64,000 nt of DNA, taken from the NCBI RefSeq assembly GCF_030463565.1, contig NC_134649.1, forward strand, positions 32,079,044 to 32,143,043. The letters are read 5' to 3'. Below, one piece after another: positions 23,071-36,545 of the stretch. Made by a program: the position numbers and the translations under genes. The first letter of the stretch is position 1, and the number at the start of each line of letters is the position of its first letter. The stretch comes from Pelecanus crispus (taxonomy: Eukaryota > Chordata > Aves > Pelecaniformes > Pelecanidae). The notes beneath the pieces are model-generated. The model saw nothing but the letters and a program-made list of their open reading frames with translations, was not told the origin of the DNA and searched no databases.

Positions 23071-26000
23071 TGCTCTTTGCTAAGACGACCAGCCTTCCAT
23101 CGCCTCCTCAAGTTTCTCTTTGTTCAGAGAAAAGGAAAAGGACTTCTTAACACTGTATAATCTCTAACAGCTTTCCTAACCATGTACTTCTTTTGAATCA
23201 TACAATCCTTCAATCAGTTATCAAGTGGTTAAGACTCAGAAGTTCAGAATGTAGACAATGAATTTCCAATGAAATCATGACTTTGTGCACACTTTCCAAT
23301 TAAAAAAAAAAAAAGCCTTTATGATGCTAAAAGCAGTCACAGTATTTTCAGACCTGTAGAGTGGTTCCTGTTGCAAAAGGGATATTCAGAAGCAGACTGA
23401 GGGGGTCTCTGTGTGGCAGCTCCCACGGAACAGTGTGCAGAAAATGCTCCACTTTGAGCCACCTTTTTTGTTTCTTCTCAGTGTTGCCCTTGTGAAATGT
23501 TGCGGACATACTGCTACTTGCTGCGCACAATATTCAGATTATGCTTTGCTTTTTTGATGATTCGTCAGGTCACTAAATATTTTAGGGGATTGTTTTCAGA
23601 TTAGGCTGAACCTACGACAGTATTATCAGGTCAGCAGTCTTTACCAACTACAGTGCTAAACATTTACTGTAGCAAAGGCCTTGATTAATGTGCTAATGGA
23701 AAAGGCATCACCTCAGTGACTTGGGGCACAAAGTTCATTTCTGTGTGAGACTTTCCAATACCTGCCTCCATGAACTCAGCTGCCTGTGGAAGAGAATTGC
23801 TTGTCTGAATGACTGCATTGGAGTTGGATGAAAAGCACAAATTTAGATAGATGAATCTTGCATTTTCTTTCAGTAGTTATATGAAGCAAGGTAGCTAAGA
23901 TTTGCAGGGAAGCAGCAGACTTGGGAAGTACTTGCGATTGCCAATGCAACACATCCTTCCTCAGGGGTCTTTCCAGTTGATTGTGAGTCTGACGTTTCCC
24001 AGTAGCTGTAGCTAGACAGATACTGTTACTTAGGCACACACTAAGTCAGACTGCAAACTGCTCCTCTGATTCTTCTGTCAGTGGCCTGTACACTGTAGTC
24101 TCGGGATCCAGGTAATTTATCTAAGACACAGTAAGAGGTGCATGCCTGTTCAGTAGCCTTAACTGAAACAGTTGGCAAGATCTTCTCGTTCCCTGAGTAC
24201 AGAGCAGGAACAGAAATGGAAAAGAGGAAAGACAGTAGTGAGCAGAGCTATTTACTTCTCTGATCCTAATTCTCCGTCTCCAACGAACTTCCCAAAACTG
24301 GGGCAAGCAAGAGCCGCCTTAGACCAGAGCACTACTTTCTGTTCAAGATTCACATGCGCATACCATCACCTCAATGTTCCTGCACTGTGAAGTCAGACAG
24401 GAGAACACCTGCACAGCAAAACAGTTGGTGCTGAGAACCCAGCATCCACAATATATGTCACTTTGGATAAGCTGTGGTGTGGACCCAGGAACTAATGTTC
24501 TCCAACTGCTTAATGGGCATAAGGGTGTTCCTGGAGTACATAATCTAGTTTAATCTAGTTTAGTTTTAACCAGAAGGAATCCAATTCATGTGCTCTGACA
24601 CCACTTAGTGATGTGAGGCAAAGTGCAGTTAAATGGGAATGACTGAGAGATTTACTTCAAAATTGCACCAAAGGTAGATGTACTCTGTGCTAAAAACTGC
24701 ATCTCAAGCTTTAAAATAAATATTATCTCATTTTAGACCCTGAGAATCAGGCTTTGCTTTGAAGCCAACTTGGCAGATATTACATAACAATTAGATATTA
24801 GATATTAATTAGATAACAACTGACATGAACCTTCATACAGAAAGGTACTTTTACCACAGTGAAGGGTGTGCTAGGAAATCCTGCACCATCTCAAAGAGTG
24901 AACACATTTCCCTGTTCTCTGGGCCAAGATCAAGAATCAGTGAAGTAGGATGAGATGTGGCTTCTGGTTGCTTCTGTACCCTCCATGGATTGCAGAGCCA
25001 CAAAGGTATGGCATAGATATAAGGAGATTTAGCTGTCCTAGGAGCAGATCTAATAATAATTGAGTAGGGCATTTATCACAGAAAACAGAATGGTAAAATA
25101 GTAATTTACAATTAGTTCCAAATCAGGTTAGAGATAAAAATATCAAGCTAATTGGCTTGCCAGGCAATATTGAGTGGGAGGACCCTACAGGATTTCTGGA
25201 GCCTTGGTTTCCTGTGACTCTGTTGCTTGACAGACTAAAGCTGATTTATACAAAAAATGGGCTTCAAGAACCTCATAGGAAGGAACAGATACAAAGGAAT
25301 TCCTCAAGGAAAAAAAATTGCAGCTTTTACTACTACAGGGACAATCATTCACACGGCTTAAAAGAAGTGCAGTTTATTTAAGGATGATTGTGTTTCCAGA
25401 ATAGCTAATAACAGGAGAAATTTCAGTATGAAGTTCCTATGAAAAGGCAATTTTCAGAGGTTGTGGTTCTGCTCTCTCAATTTTACTCCTGCTGTGAAAA
25501 TTGATGTTAAAAAATAAAATATATATATCAAATACTAAACTTGTATAACTGCATTTCAAAATACATGCACAAGTATGTAGCTGACTAGCAAAATGACCTG
25601 ATATTTAACCTCAACAGCTTTAAAGAAGCCTAATTTTTGTAATTTAATCTCAAATCCTGTTTCAAAGGCAATTTCTATTTTTCTCTTGTTATTGCAACTC
25701 TAGCTTTGCCATTGCTTATGATCCACATTGGCAAGACACCCCCCAACAGAGATTTTCAGAAATATCCACTTCACTTCTGAGCTATCTAGAGCCTAGTTGC
25801 ATATTTCAAAGGGATTCCTCATCCCCCAACTTTGCGAGAACTTGAGAAAATAAAACCCTAGAATTTTCTGAGACAGACTGTATGGCTCGGCACCAGCAAC
25901 TACGGCCAAGTTTTCCAAAATGCTTAGCTACTCTGCTGAATATCCACTACACTGAATGCTTAGAGCATTTATAGTGCTTGCACAGCAAACAAGCTTTTCA

Positions 26001-29000
26001 GAAAACCTTGTCTGTGACTAAATAAAACTGATTGAATCAGTGAAGACTTTTCAGAATTGAGACATATCTGTTCTGTTACCTGAGGCTGTTGTAAGAATTA
26101 ATTTAATTAAATGCCAATAGTAGCGTATAAATGAGATGTGAATCACATTTTGGGAAGTATTGAAATGGGAACCTAAATAATTATGGTTTATATGGAGATG
26201 GGGAGAAGAAAATGTAAATTATACTAAATTAGATACAATACTGAGTTCAGCCTGATTAAAAAACTTTTAGAGATAAAAAGACTTTTAAGGTGCAACTTTA
26301 AGTAAAGCCTACATCTCATTTAAGGTCAAGGGAATTGTATGACCGCGTAGCTGTTTAATTATTTTGCCACTAATTCAGATCAGGCTATCTGAAATATTTT
26401 AAAAACATACTAAGGATATGGTATATAATTCAGCTCCCTTTGGCTCTCAACAGACAGAAGAGGAGTTGCTGCTGTTACAGGTACAATGCATACACGCGCA
26501 CATGCACAGAAGCAGCGCCTACCCCAAGGCAATTACAATCTACACAAATATTGAGACATAAGCTAGAGATAGTGCTGTGATACATAAACAACATATAGTG
26601 GTGGAAAATATCGCATCAATTCCATTGTATATAAGGGTTCATTTAAGTAAGAAATGACTGAATGGAAAGAAAAGTGAAAGGGACTTGGGATATTGATGGA
26701 AGTGGACGAAGGGTACCCTACGGAATAAATATATTTGAGCCACATTAGTTGCTACTGCCACCCAGGAGAAAAAGATACCTGTCCAGAGCTATAATTAGAA
26801 GCAGTGTGATGACAGAGGGACACCAGGAAAGGACAGGATTCAAGAGATGGAGAGCTGCTCTGAGGTGTCAAAAAGCTGCACTATAGCTCAGGAAAGAGGG
26901 AGGGTGAGAAGGGAGCAAAAAGAACTATTATATAAACTTCAGCTGAAGAGAATTTAAGGGATAAAACCAGATGAGATTCCACTGAAAGCGTGTGACAGGA
27001 GTCCCCATACTGTCCCAGTGAGCCAGAGCAATCCGTCTCCTGTGTGCATGTGTATTTGGGGTGGGGTGGGGGGGGAAGGAGGGCAGGAACTCTATGGTTT
27101 CATCAATGGGTACTAATGCTTCAGCAAACCCAGGGACCAGTGACACACACGCAGAGTGGTTTTGAAACATTCAGAAGTAAACAGAGCAATTTTTTTGGAA
27201 AAGATGTATCAGCATTACAGCTAAAGAACATCATTAAAATTCCACATAACTATTTATGAAAAATGACTGAAACAAAGCAGTCTTATTCCACCACTCTAAA
27301 TGTGTGTATGAGGCTGGATTGTAGGACTTCCTTCCTTTGTTTTCTCTTTTAATAGCTGTGGTCAGAAGCTTCACTGTACTGTGTATGTCTATACCCTGAC
27401 CAATTGCTCTTTTGAACAACCAGCTACCATGTGATTCAAATTCCAAATGTAAGATTAACATGCTGCTGCGACAAAAAGAAAACCAAAACATGTCATTTTG
27501 GCCTTTCACTGATCTAATTTCATCAATTTGCAGCTTCAGAAGAAATGAATATAATCCCAGGAACATTGCCAGAAAGCCTGAGCTATGTGCAGCATTTGGA
27601 AACAAAAGGTCCATCACCTTCCCCTAGTGATGTACTAATGCTTTGATTTCCATGCTGAGGATTAAAACTCGCTACATTTCCCCAGGTAACCACACTCTGC
27701 ATGCATCATGTTTATTTGTTAACACTTAGTCAACATCACTGATATCTTTTTTTCAACATTTAGAAACTCCTCTAAAACTGTAATCACTTCAGCCACTTTG
27801 CACTGGAATTGCGCTGTTCCCTAAGTGAATCAAAGTCCTAAGAGACAGGTTCTTCGTCAGAGACAGGTTCTTCTCACTTGCTTGGGTCCTGTGTATATGC
27901 AAATATGATGAACTCCAGTGCAGAAACAGCAACACGGCTCACAGATCTGTTTCTGAAAGGGTTCGTCTGTGGGCCCTGGAGTGGCAGCTGTACTGTGAGA
28001 AGGTGCAGAAAAAGATGTTGAATGTCTCTTGGTGCATGAAGTTAGAGAGATTTAAGAGAGTTAGAGATCCCAAAGTCAGTCTTTGGAGACTGGCCCAAGC
28101 ACTGTTAACTGTCAGATGCTCTAGTTTACAAACAGGGGCTACACAAACTTCAAAAGAGCACCATTTTCAAGAGGCAGCACAGGACTGAATTTGATGTGTG
28201 TACAACAAGGGTTTTGATCCAAGAAGTTTCACAAAATTCTAGGTTTGAAAACAGCCATGGTATGTAAACAAGGACCCAAGGTCCTCAACCCTGGAAAATT
28301 TCAAAGGTATAAGCATGTTGGTTCTTTCTATTCTTTCCTCACCTCATTGTTTTTTTTTTTTTTTGAGAAAGAAGTATTTCACAATCAGCATCCTTTTGCA
28401 TGCATTTGCCTGGTGTACACATTTCTTGATGAATGTGCTTTTAAAAGTTTCACTCCATGCATATTGGCAATGAAACAAGAAAACATGCAAAGAGGCATAA
28501 AGGAAATGGGAAGAAGTGTATAGATAGATTGTCCTCCTTTGGGAAAAAAAAAAGGCCATTTTGCTATTAATTGCAATTATTCCCAATGTTTGCTTGTTGG
28601 TTTTTTTGTTTTGTTTTGTTTTGGTTTTTTAACTGTATATACAGCATAACAGGCCCATTCTGAGACACTTTCTTTTAATCACTTAAGTTGTTATTCATGC
28701 ATCTTGATTATCCTGTCCTGAGAGATCCTTTCCATATGGAAATATGTAAAAACAACATCATTGCATTTCTGAACAAGACTTCTCCAGCATATCCAATTCT
28801 GGTTCTAGCAAGGTCTCAGTCAGCACATTTCCTCATCAGTTTCCTTCAGACAGCAGCAACACATACATTTTTAGCATAAATTACTTTAGCTCCACCCAAA
28901 TAATTACCAGCAGAGGATCTGGCCTAATACATTCAGTAGATAAATTGTCTTCTATCAGACTACAGTATCTTCAAAGCTATAATTTATCTGCGTATTCTAC

Positions 29001-32000
29001 AGTACAAGATAAGAGTCTCGTTACATTGAGTCTGAAATGAAATTAAGCTTACTTAGGCCTAAGATACTTTTTATCAAAGAATCCCATCTCCAACCAAAAA
29101 AAAAAAAAAAAAAAAAAAAGAAGAAAGACAAACATCCACATTTCCCTTGCTGTACAGAATATTAAAGACTTACTGAAGACTTCATGTGGCGTATGTGGGG
29201 ATAATGTTCTGTTTCATTGCAGAACTGAAGTGATTGAAAGAGAGAACAAAAATGGAAGATCAGAATTTCAGAATTGTTAGAAAAGTACATCATTTATTTA
29301 CTCAAGAGGCTATCTATTGGACAAAACGTCTGGAAATCACACATAGGAAATAATCCATATTGAACAAACAGATGAAACTTAGGTCTTTCACCAGATATTA
29401 CTGAATTTTTCTCAAAGTAATATTTCTTCTCCTGCCATTTTTGTGTAATGTGAAAACAGTTTTGAATACAAACCAGTCTGTTCATTAAGGCAATTTAAAT
29501 ATAGATAAAAATCTTATAGCTGGCACTATCATCTGTTAAGTACAGCCACCTGCCTGTACTGAAATCTTCCTGTATGCCATACCTACCATCATTCCCAACA
29601 ATTTGTCCAGCTTCTGTTTCTTATACAAAAATAAAAATAAACCAAAAATACAACCAGCATCAGCCCCCAGCACTCCTGGCCCCAAATCCAAGTGTGCTTC
29701 TTTCTCATATTCTTAGAAGTGGCCCACTTTGAATCAGGCAGCCAGTGGGTTTATGTGGCTGCACACATTCTCAAGAGACATGATGAAACACAGATCATGC
29801 CGCAACCGTATTCACACCAAAGTCTTTTATGTTACCTTATAATGATGGATTGGAAATTTATAAACAGGATTATTCAACTAAAATGAGAATTTGCAATGAC
29901 AGAAACATAACATGCGCTTTCCTGTTAAGGAAAAATCTGGGAGTTAGATCAGCACAAGAACAGAAGGAGAAGAGGCAGTCTTCTAGCACAGATAAAACAA
30001 AATGGTGCCAGCAGCATGTCCTCAGACACAAACACGACTGAAGTAGATGACGACAGCTTGGTAGCCAGAACGGTGAAAGCTATTACACACAATCTTACCC
30101 TAGTAATAGGGGGGAAAAACGTTTCAGGGTTTCTAATCCTCTCTAACAGAAAACTCTTATATGCAAAATTCAAGTAGAAACACGAAAATGATAATCAAGG
30201 AAATGCTATGCAGTTTAGAGTATCACACAAATACAGCAAGTATGTGAAGATAAATTTCTGCCAATGCTAGAGCTGCAAGAGCTTAAAGATTCACCAGAAC
30301 ATGGCAAAAGGGCTACAGAGAAAATACTTGCATTTGTGCATTCCTTTCAGCATTGAATTGCCTTTTCAGAATCTGTATTGCCTTAGCTTCCAACTTCATA
30401 GTAAATGGTAGAATGAGCCGGCTCAAAACTGCAAAGGCACATAGTCCAATCAGCCATAAAGCTATCATGATCTGGATTCATAACCAGAGAGGCAGACAAA
30501 GCTATTCTGGCTGCTGAAATAAACAAACGAGACTCCACTGCAACCGACTGCAAGAAATGCTGGTATTTCTGCATAACAAAACCGAGACACTTGGGCCTCT
30601 GCCCCAGAAAAGATCTTAAAGAGTATGGCACACAGACACAGCTCCAGTTCTGCAGCTGTTTTCAGAATTTTTTAACAGAGAAGAATATAAGATCTTTCTG
30701 ACGCTAGTCAAAGGCTTACCCTGAAACTGCTTAAAGCACTGGCACAGATAAACATTTTCTAAACATATACTACTGGAGAGAAATGCTTGCATATCACCAT
30801 ATGGATTTGTAGGATATATATATATATATTTTGCTGTTGGCTTGTAAACTACAATAAATTGGAGCATGCTTAATCACCTTCAGTTACAGTTTCTGTATTG
30901 AGAGTAAGTTATAGGTTTGTCTTTAGCTGTAGAGAGGGATTAATTTTGCTTGTAAAATTCTGCCCAAAGCTTGTAAATGAAATCTGAGAATAACGTTTAG
31001 GGATGTGTGTGTTTGGTTTAGATGAATTCAATACTCAGCAATTAATTGTTTATAGATTATATATTTTCCCCTAGTAGACAAGAATCTTTATATACAACTA
31101 CCCTTAAGGTTTCATCACTTTTTGATACAGTCAACATGGTTACACTGAGTCTAAGCTTCGTTCTTGGCATATGAGAATGAAAACGCTCTTGTTCCTAAAG
31201 AAAAAAGAGAAAGCAAAAATTTCAGGGAGAGGGGGACAGGGTCCTACATACCTTTCAAAAGAATTACATTTTTAGAGAAGAATTGCCCACTCTAAGTAGC
31301 AACCTCTTTCACTATCAAATCTCTTTTATGTCCTAGCCTCAAGGAATAACTCTTTATTCAAAACAAACAAATCCAAAACTTCTCTTAGCAAAGCAAACAG
31401 CTAGAAACCCAGGAGGCTCTCCTTTTGCACCTCTTTCTAACCAGATAAAGGGAGAGGAACTGGTAGGATAAACACAAAGCAATATCCCTGCCTCTAAAAG
31501 GCTGCTGAATCATGTGATAGGCAGCCAGCTCTTCATTTTTATCTGTTTTGTCCTGTCAAATTTGAATTCAGCAAGAACATCATATGGTACTAAGATCAAT
31601 GTTGCTGGTATATTTTCATCTCCCCAAAAGCAACATATTTTCCACAGTTTTTATTTCAAATTTGACTGAATTATGGTTATTCCTGTAAGTTATCATCTTT
31701 CTAATAGCAGCAGACCTGGCAACAGTGCTGCAGGAGCTGTGGGATATTATATATTATTTTACTCTGTTAGCTGAGGAAATCCATTTAGACTTTTATGCTG
31801 AGTAGTGCAATACTAACACAAGGAGACATTTAAACAGTACAAGAAAAAACCCTCAGTTTTCACTTTCACAGACATTAAACAGACTCTATTTCCTTCTAGG
31901 ACTCACTGAGGATTCTGCTATAAATGTGCAAAAGCAGAACTAATACTATTCACTAAAGCTGTCCTGACACTTGACATCAGGAGACTCAGTTTTCAGTTAG

Positions 32001-33329
32001 TTATAATTTTGCCAAACTTCATCTATTTAGCCTGAACATTTTGATGCTGAATGTCACCTGCAGGGTAATTTGTTTTCTTCCCTTATAGACAGATGGTTTA
32101 GTTTGTTCTAACAACAAAGCTAGAATAGGGAAAATACATTATTTTGCTAACGTAAAAAATAAGTTCTGGCAACTTTTGAAAAGCAACTGATGCAATTTTC
32201 ATCAAACATTCAGTGCTAGGCAATAACTACGCTGCTACTGAAATTCACATTCTAAGTCCATCCACTTTCTAACTTCATCTTATCTGGGAAGCTTTCAGAA
32301 GACGGACCCTACAGGCTTCTCTCTGCTTAAAAGAAAACAATGACTGCCTTGGCGTACATTTAGAGAACAGTCTCAAGAGAACTGGAGAAAAAAAGACCAA
32401 GAAAACTAGCCTTCACTGGGCTCCAAATGAATAAGCTAAAATCCTCTCCTGTTAGCTTTAGAAGAATCTAGCGGCTCCAGAGTGAATGTAAAGGAATGGT
32501 CTTATAGTCAAAATGGCTCTAAATTGGAGCTGCAATAATTTTTGATGCATAAAAAAATTTGCATAAACCAGAAGTCAACAGACTGGTCACTCAAGATATT
32601 CCAGTAATCTTTATGCATAAAAAATTACCTCTTTATTGCACCTTTCTGCAGGAATATTTTAATTTGTTTTTTATAGCATAAATTGATTTCTCATTGAAAT
32701 AAACCTTTTCTGTTTTCTCCATATCTTAAGCAAAACCAAACCAAATAATCCTGTAGGTATTCTTTATTCTTTCTTCATATTATTATTGTACTTCCTTCAC
32801 ACTGAGATTCAAATTGATCTACTTCAAACGGGGAAAGAGAGCAGAAAGCAAGACTTCCTCTGGAGACTTGTCAAAAGAAGGGAAGTCACAACCACCCGTC
32901 GTGAGACAGGGCTGGAAGGTGCCAGTTTGAGCCAGGTGGAAGCTAGAATGTCACTGGGACATCACAAGATGGACAAGAGAGTTTGGTCTGCCCAGTTGCT
33001 GACTGCACAGAGCCAGTGCCAGTGGGTTGGAGAAAGCCCCATTCGAGAACAACCACTGCACCAAGGCAGAGCCAGGGTAAACTGGGGTGAGCGAGGTGGA
33101 GCTGAAGTGAAATCTCTACAGGAAGACAGAACTTTCAGGTAAAGCAGTCTGTTTCTTAATACATCAAAACAGGCTGTTTTCCCAGGCTAGCAAGATTCTC
33201 AGACATGCTTACAAAAAGGGAAGAACTACTACTAAAAAGGCCTTTAGGTATTTGTATTTTAAACTCACGGAGTCAGAATTTAAGGAGAGATCAACTGCGC
33301 AGCTAGAAGCCAATGTTTTGTTAATACTC
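23071..33329. other. intergenic, no gene recognised
   Basis: About 10 kb with no recognisable exon or well-preserved transposon. It contains homopolymers (T15 at 28350-28364, A24 at 29096-29119), a T/G-rich tract at 28590-28632, an (AT)n tract at 30814-30829 and a short imperfect duplication of CAGAGACAGGTTCTT at about 27841-27875. Confidence 0.55.
29096..29119. repeat. A24 homopolymer
   Basis: Twenty-four A residues followed by GAAGAAAGA. No retrotransposed sequence is recognisable next to it, so I do not call it a retrocopy tail. Confidence 0.9.
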
Positions 33330-33780
33330 AAAAAGATCTTTGATGTCACGTCACACCCACATAATGGCCGTTACATACGGCAGAAGGGTTAAACACACCT
33401 CTGTGAAAAAACAGGAGGGAATTTCACTGTTGTCACCTCTTGCCTGGTGCTGGATACACTTTATTCTGAAAATAGCATGCAGCTAACTGGGAGTACTTGC
33501 CAGCACAGCTGAGTTAATCAGAAAAGCTGCCAGGGAGGTGGGAAATCTCCAAGTCTCTTTGCTTGCTCCAGGGCTCGTTCCACCGTGGCACAATTACAAA
33601 TACACAACTGTAGAATCTGCTGTGCTGCTGGTTCTGAAAAACAACAGTTCAGGGTCTATTTTCTTTATGAATTTCACTCAGCGCTCCAATTAATGCTGAC
33701 AGGAACCGCACACACACTGAGAGAAGCACAGACTCATTTTTCTCCCAGGTAAAAGAATTTAATTCAGATGGCCCATGCTT
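33330..33780. promoter_or_regulatory. candidate conserved non-coding element
   Basis: Balanced base composition and a dense set of recognisable binding-site strings set this apart from its surroundings: a CRE-like TCACGTCA, CAGCTG, AACCGCA (RUNX core) and CAATTAATGC (homeodomain type). This is a pattern judgement only; no coding frame or repeat explains it. Candidate target: DOCK3. Confidence 0.25.
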
Positions 33781-34373
33781 AAAGACAGAATAAGTTCTTC
33801 AAGCATGTGAGTTTCAGACTTACTACAGCTGTCTGATTCTTTGAAGTCACTGCTCTTCTTCACTATATAGTGATAGTAATACATTTATTATTGCATTATA
33901 GATAATTAATCTATAGATTAATAGATAGACAAAATGTAAATCTCTATCAGCATATTCGCAGAAAGGATGTGTAATTATAGCCAAGAAGCCTGTTATCTTG
34001 CCTGAGGTCTTGTCAATTCTCACAAAGGTGGCCATGTCAGGCCAAGCAGTAATTCATAGCAAGAAATTCAAAGATCAGGAATCAAGCAATGGAAAAAGGG
34101 ATTCAACAGATGAGAACCACAACGTTTGATTTAAGCTGGGCCTCTGAAACCTTTAATCACATATGCATAGTCTCTTTTTACATAAGTTATTTTGCATATT
34201 ATTTACATAATTTTTGCATAAAATGTAAAAAGAGTTTGTGCATTAAGATATGGTAGCTCCCAGATTTTTATTTAGAAAGGGGTCTTGGGGAACTGCTTAA
34301 GAGAGAGAGAGGAAGAACACACAGAAATAACTGCAATGAGAATAACGTGCATGGAAAGAATATGCGGATTAGA

Positions 34374-34405
34374 TTCTAAGAAATTATTCTAAGAAATTCT
34401 AAGAA
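34374..34405. promoter_or_regulatory. three tandem STAT-type (TTCNNNGAA) palindromes
   Basis: TTCTAAGAA occurs three times, at 34374-34382, 34387-34395 and 34397-34405. Each copy fits the GAS consensus TTCNNNGAA, preferred by STAT1/3/5. Starts are 13 and 10 bases apart, so the last two sit one helical turn apart. It may be a regulatory cluster or simply a small tandem duplication of a 10-13 base unit. Confidence 0.4.
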
Positions 34406-35609
34406 ATTATGGTTACGGATCACAGGTATTCTTCTCACTAATTCTGTCAAAAGTCTGGTATTGTAACATTACTAGCAGAAACCAGTCACATATTTCACAT
34501 TTCTGGAATTAAATCTTTTCTGATTCACCTTTAGGATTTTGCTCTCTGAGAAGACCAGATTGACAATCCATTACACCTGTGCTTTAGTTGATCTTGAAGT
34601 CATGAGCATAGTTCCTGAAGCAAATGACACCTATAAAATGCAAAGGTTGGATGAAGGCAAAATGCATCTAGAATGATGCAACAGTTCTGGAGGCTGTATA
34701 TATTCCTTTCTTCTCTTCGTAGGCCATCCAGAAGAAAAAGGTGAAATACCTGAGTTACTCATATGGCCAGGCTGACTAGTCTAATTGGACATGAGATCAC
34801 ACATGCTTTATGATACCTAACTAAGACTCCACTACCTGATTGCAGATAACAAAAACAATGCTACAAAAATTAAAACCCCAAGTTGCCATAAGGCAATCCA
34901 AATCAGCCTTTACCATCGGGGTTAACAGTTTCTCTTTGAGAGGATTTAATACCAGAACAAATATGTATATTGAGGCACTCCTACTTTACGCATATCAGTA
35001 GCTAAATCATTAGACTTCAGTGGCTAGAGCAGTGGATGAGGTACCTGACTAAAAAGAATGTGGCTTCTTGCATTCCCTCTATTTTAGACAGTGTCTTATT
35101 AAATGAGACTAGAAAAGTCTAATAGCAGCTTTATACTTTGCCTTCATTACCGGTGTATTAATTTGTAGATACACTCACTTGAATTATTTCATTGTTTCAG
35201 TCTTAGTTGAATCGGTTTAGTTACCGCATTTTTCATCTTTGAGTAACTTAATTTATTCTTATTCTGTTAAAAAAAAAACCCTACTAGAAGCATGGAAAAC
35301 ATTAAATTTCCTAGATTTTATGATGGGCTATGAACACATTGGCATAGGCAATCTCAGATAAGAAATGTCTAAGGCACTTAGCTTTGCTTGCAATTTAAAA
35401 TTTATTTATATCTAAGGAAAGTTATGACCTGAGTGCAACACAAACAGTCTGTGCCTTTGTAAAACAGACCATATGGAACCATATGAGAAATAATGGAATG
35501 ATGAAAATGGAAAAGAGACCAGTATAAAAAAACTGTAAGCTGGTTTAAAAAAAAAAAAAGGCTAAAAACCTGATAGCAGTCTGTTCTGAATGGGAAAGTG
35601 CTGTGCATG
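34406..35609. other. intergenic, no gene recognised
   Basis: AT-rich; no exon or repeat recognised. Confidence 0.55.
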
Positions 35610-36545
35610 AAGATGATCACTACTGGTGTTCCTCAGCTTTGCATTTGGGACCATTTTTATTTAGTACTTTAATTAATAGTGTTGGTACAAAAAAGTAGGA
35701 GAGCACTCGCGGGAGTTCCTGATGACATAAGGGAGGCACAGTCAGCATATGCAGAGGCTAGGTTTTACACAGGAATTTTATTTGTGGATGATCTTGCTTA
35801 AGAGAATAATCAAAACAGATGAAAATTTAATAATACATAGCTACTAGTAATAAAACAGAAAGGTTACTATAAGCCTTAGCTTTACCTGTGGCAAGTGACA
35901 GAGGAAAAAAACCTGCTCTTTATTAGTAAGTCTAAAGCTGATCCCAAGTCAACTGTGTAACATGGACATGAACATGGCAGTGCGATACTAGGACTTAGAA
36001 AGGAAGGTCAAGAGGAGGTAGAGAAGTATCAATACCATCAGGTAAGAAAAGGAGGTAGAGAAGTACCAATACCATTGGGTGAGTTACCTCCTTTAGAACT
36101 CTGGTAATGGGTTTTTGTAAGTACTAATTTCCTGCACCAATACCAGTTTGAGGGACTACTATAAAAATAGGAGGAATTGAAAGCCTATTTTTTGTAAGAA
36201 GACTAGTAGGGTTGGCTTGTCTAAACAAAGGCCAGGAAGAGAATTATTATTTGCTTTAAGTACCTTAGGAGAACAAATACCCAGACAAGTGAGGAGGAAA
36301 GGAGAAAACAATGATCTGGGCTAAATAACATCTGCATCACGAATCAATGGGCAGAAACTGGTTGTAGTAAAATGAAAGCTGGAATAAGATTCTGTTACAG
36401 TCTTCCAAGAGGAGTTTCAGGGACAACTTATGTTTCTGAGACTAAGCCTAATCCATTTGCCAAAGGGATTTATATGATTTATATGATTGCTTATGATAGA
36501 AATGGCTTGGACTCTTGACCCAGGAGGTCCCTCTTCTCTCTGTTT
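35610..36545 (+). mobile_element. ancient CR1/L3-like LINE, plus orientation, reaching near its 3' end
   Basis: Collinear matches to an old amniote CR1 run through the block: GGTGTTCCTCAG...TTGGGACCA (after the palm), AAGCTGATCCCAAGTCAACTG (the Q-C region), TTGGCTTGTCTAAACAAAGGCC then TTTAAGTACCTTAGGAGAAC (the LxLFxLEKRR...YLK region), CTTCCAAGAGGAGT, and finally GACCCAGGAGGTCCCTCTTC, the 3' UTR just before the tip. Every frame is broken. A 37-bp internal duplication lies at 36014-36087. This is a fossil far older than the other CR1 copies here. Confidence 0.65.
36014..36087. repeat. tandem duplication, two units of 37 bp
   Basis: Two imperfect copies of a unit beginning GGAGGTAGAGAAGTA lie head to tail (36014-36050 and 36051-36087), differing at a few positions, inside an old LINE. 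Confidence 0.8.

Noticed and set aside
29096..29119. A24 tract as the tail of a processed pseudogene
   Set aside because: No gene-like sequence precedes it on either strand and no target duplication was seen.
32786..33142. 118-codon plus-strand frame rich in Arg and Glu
   Set aside because: It starts at TTG and matches no known family or repeat; no CpG or splice context.
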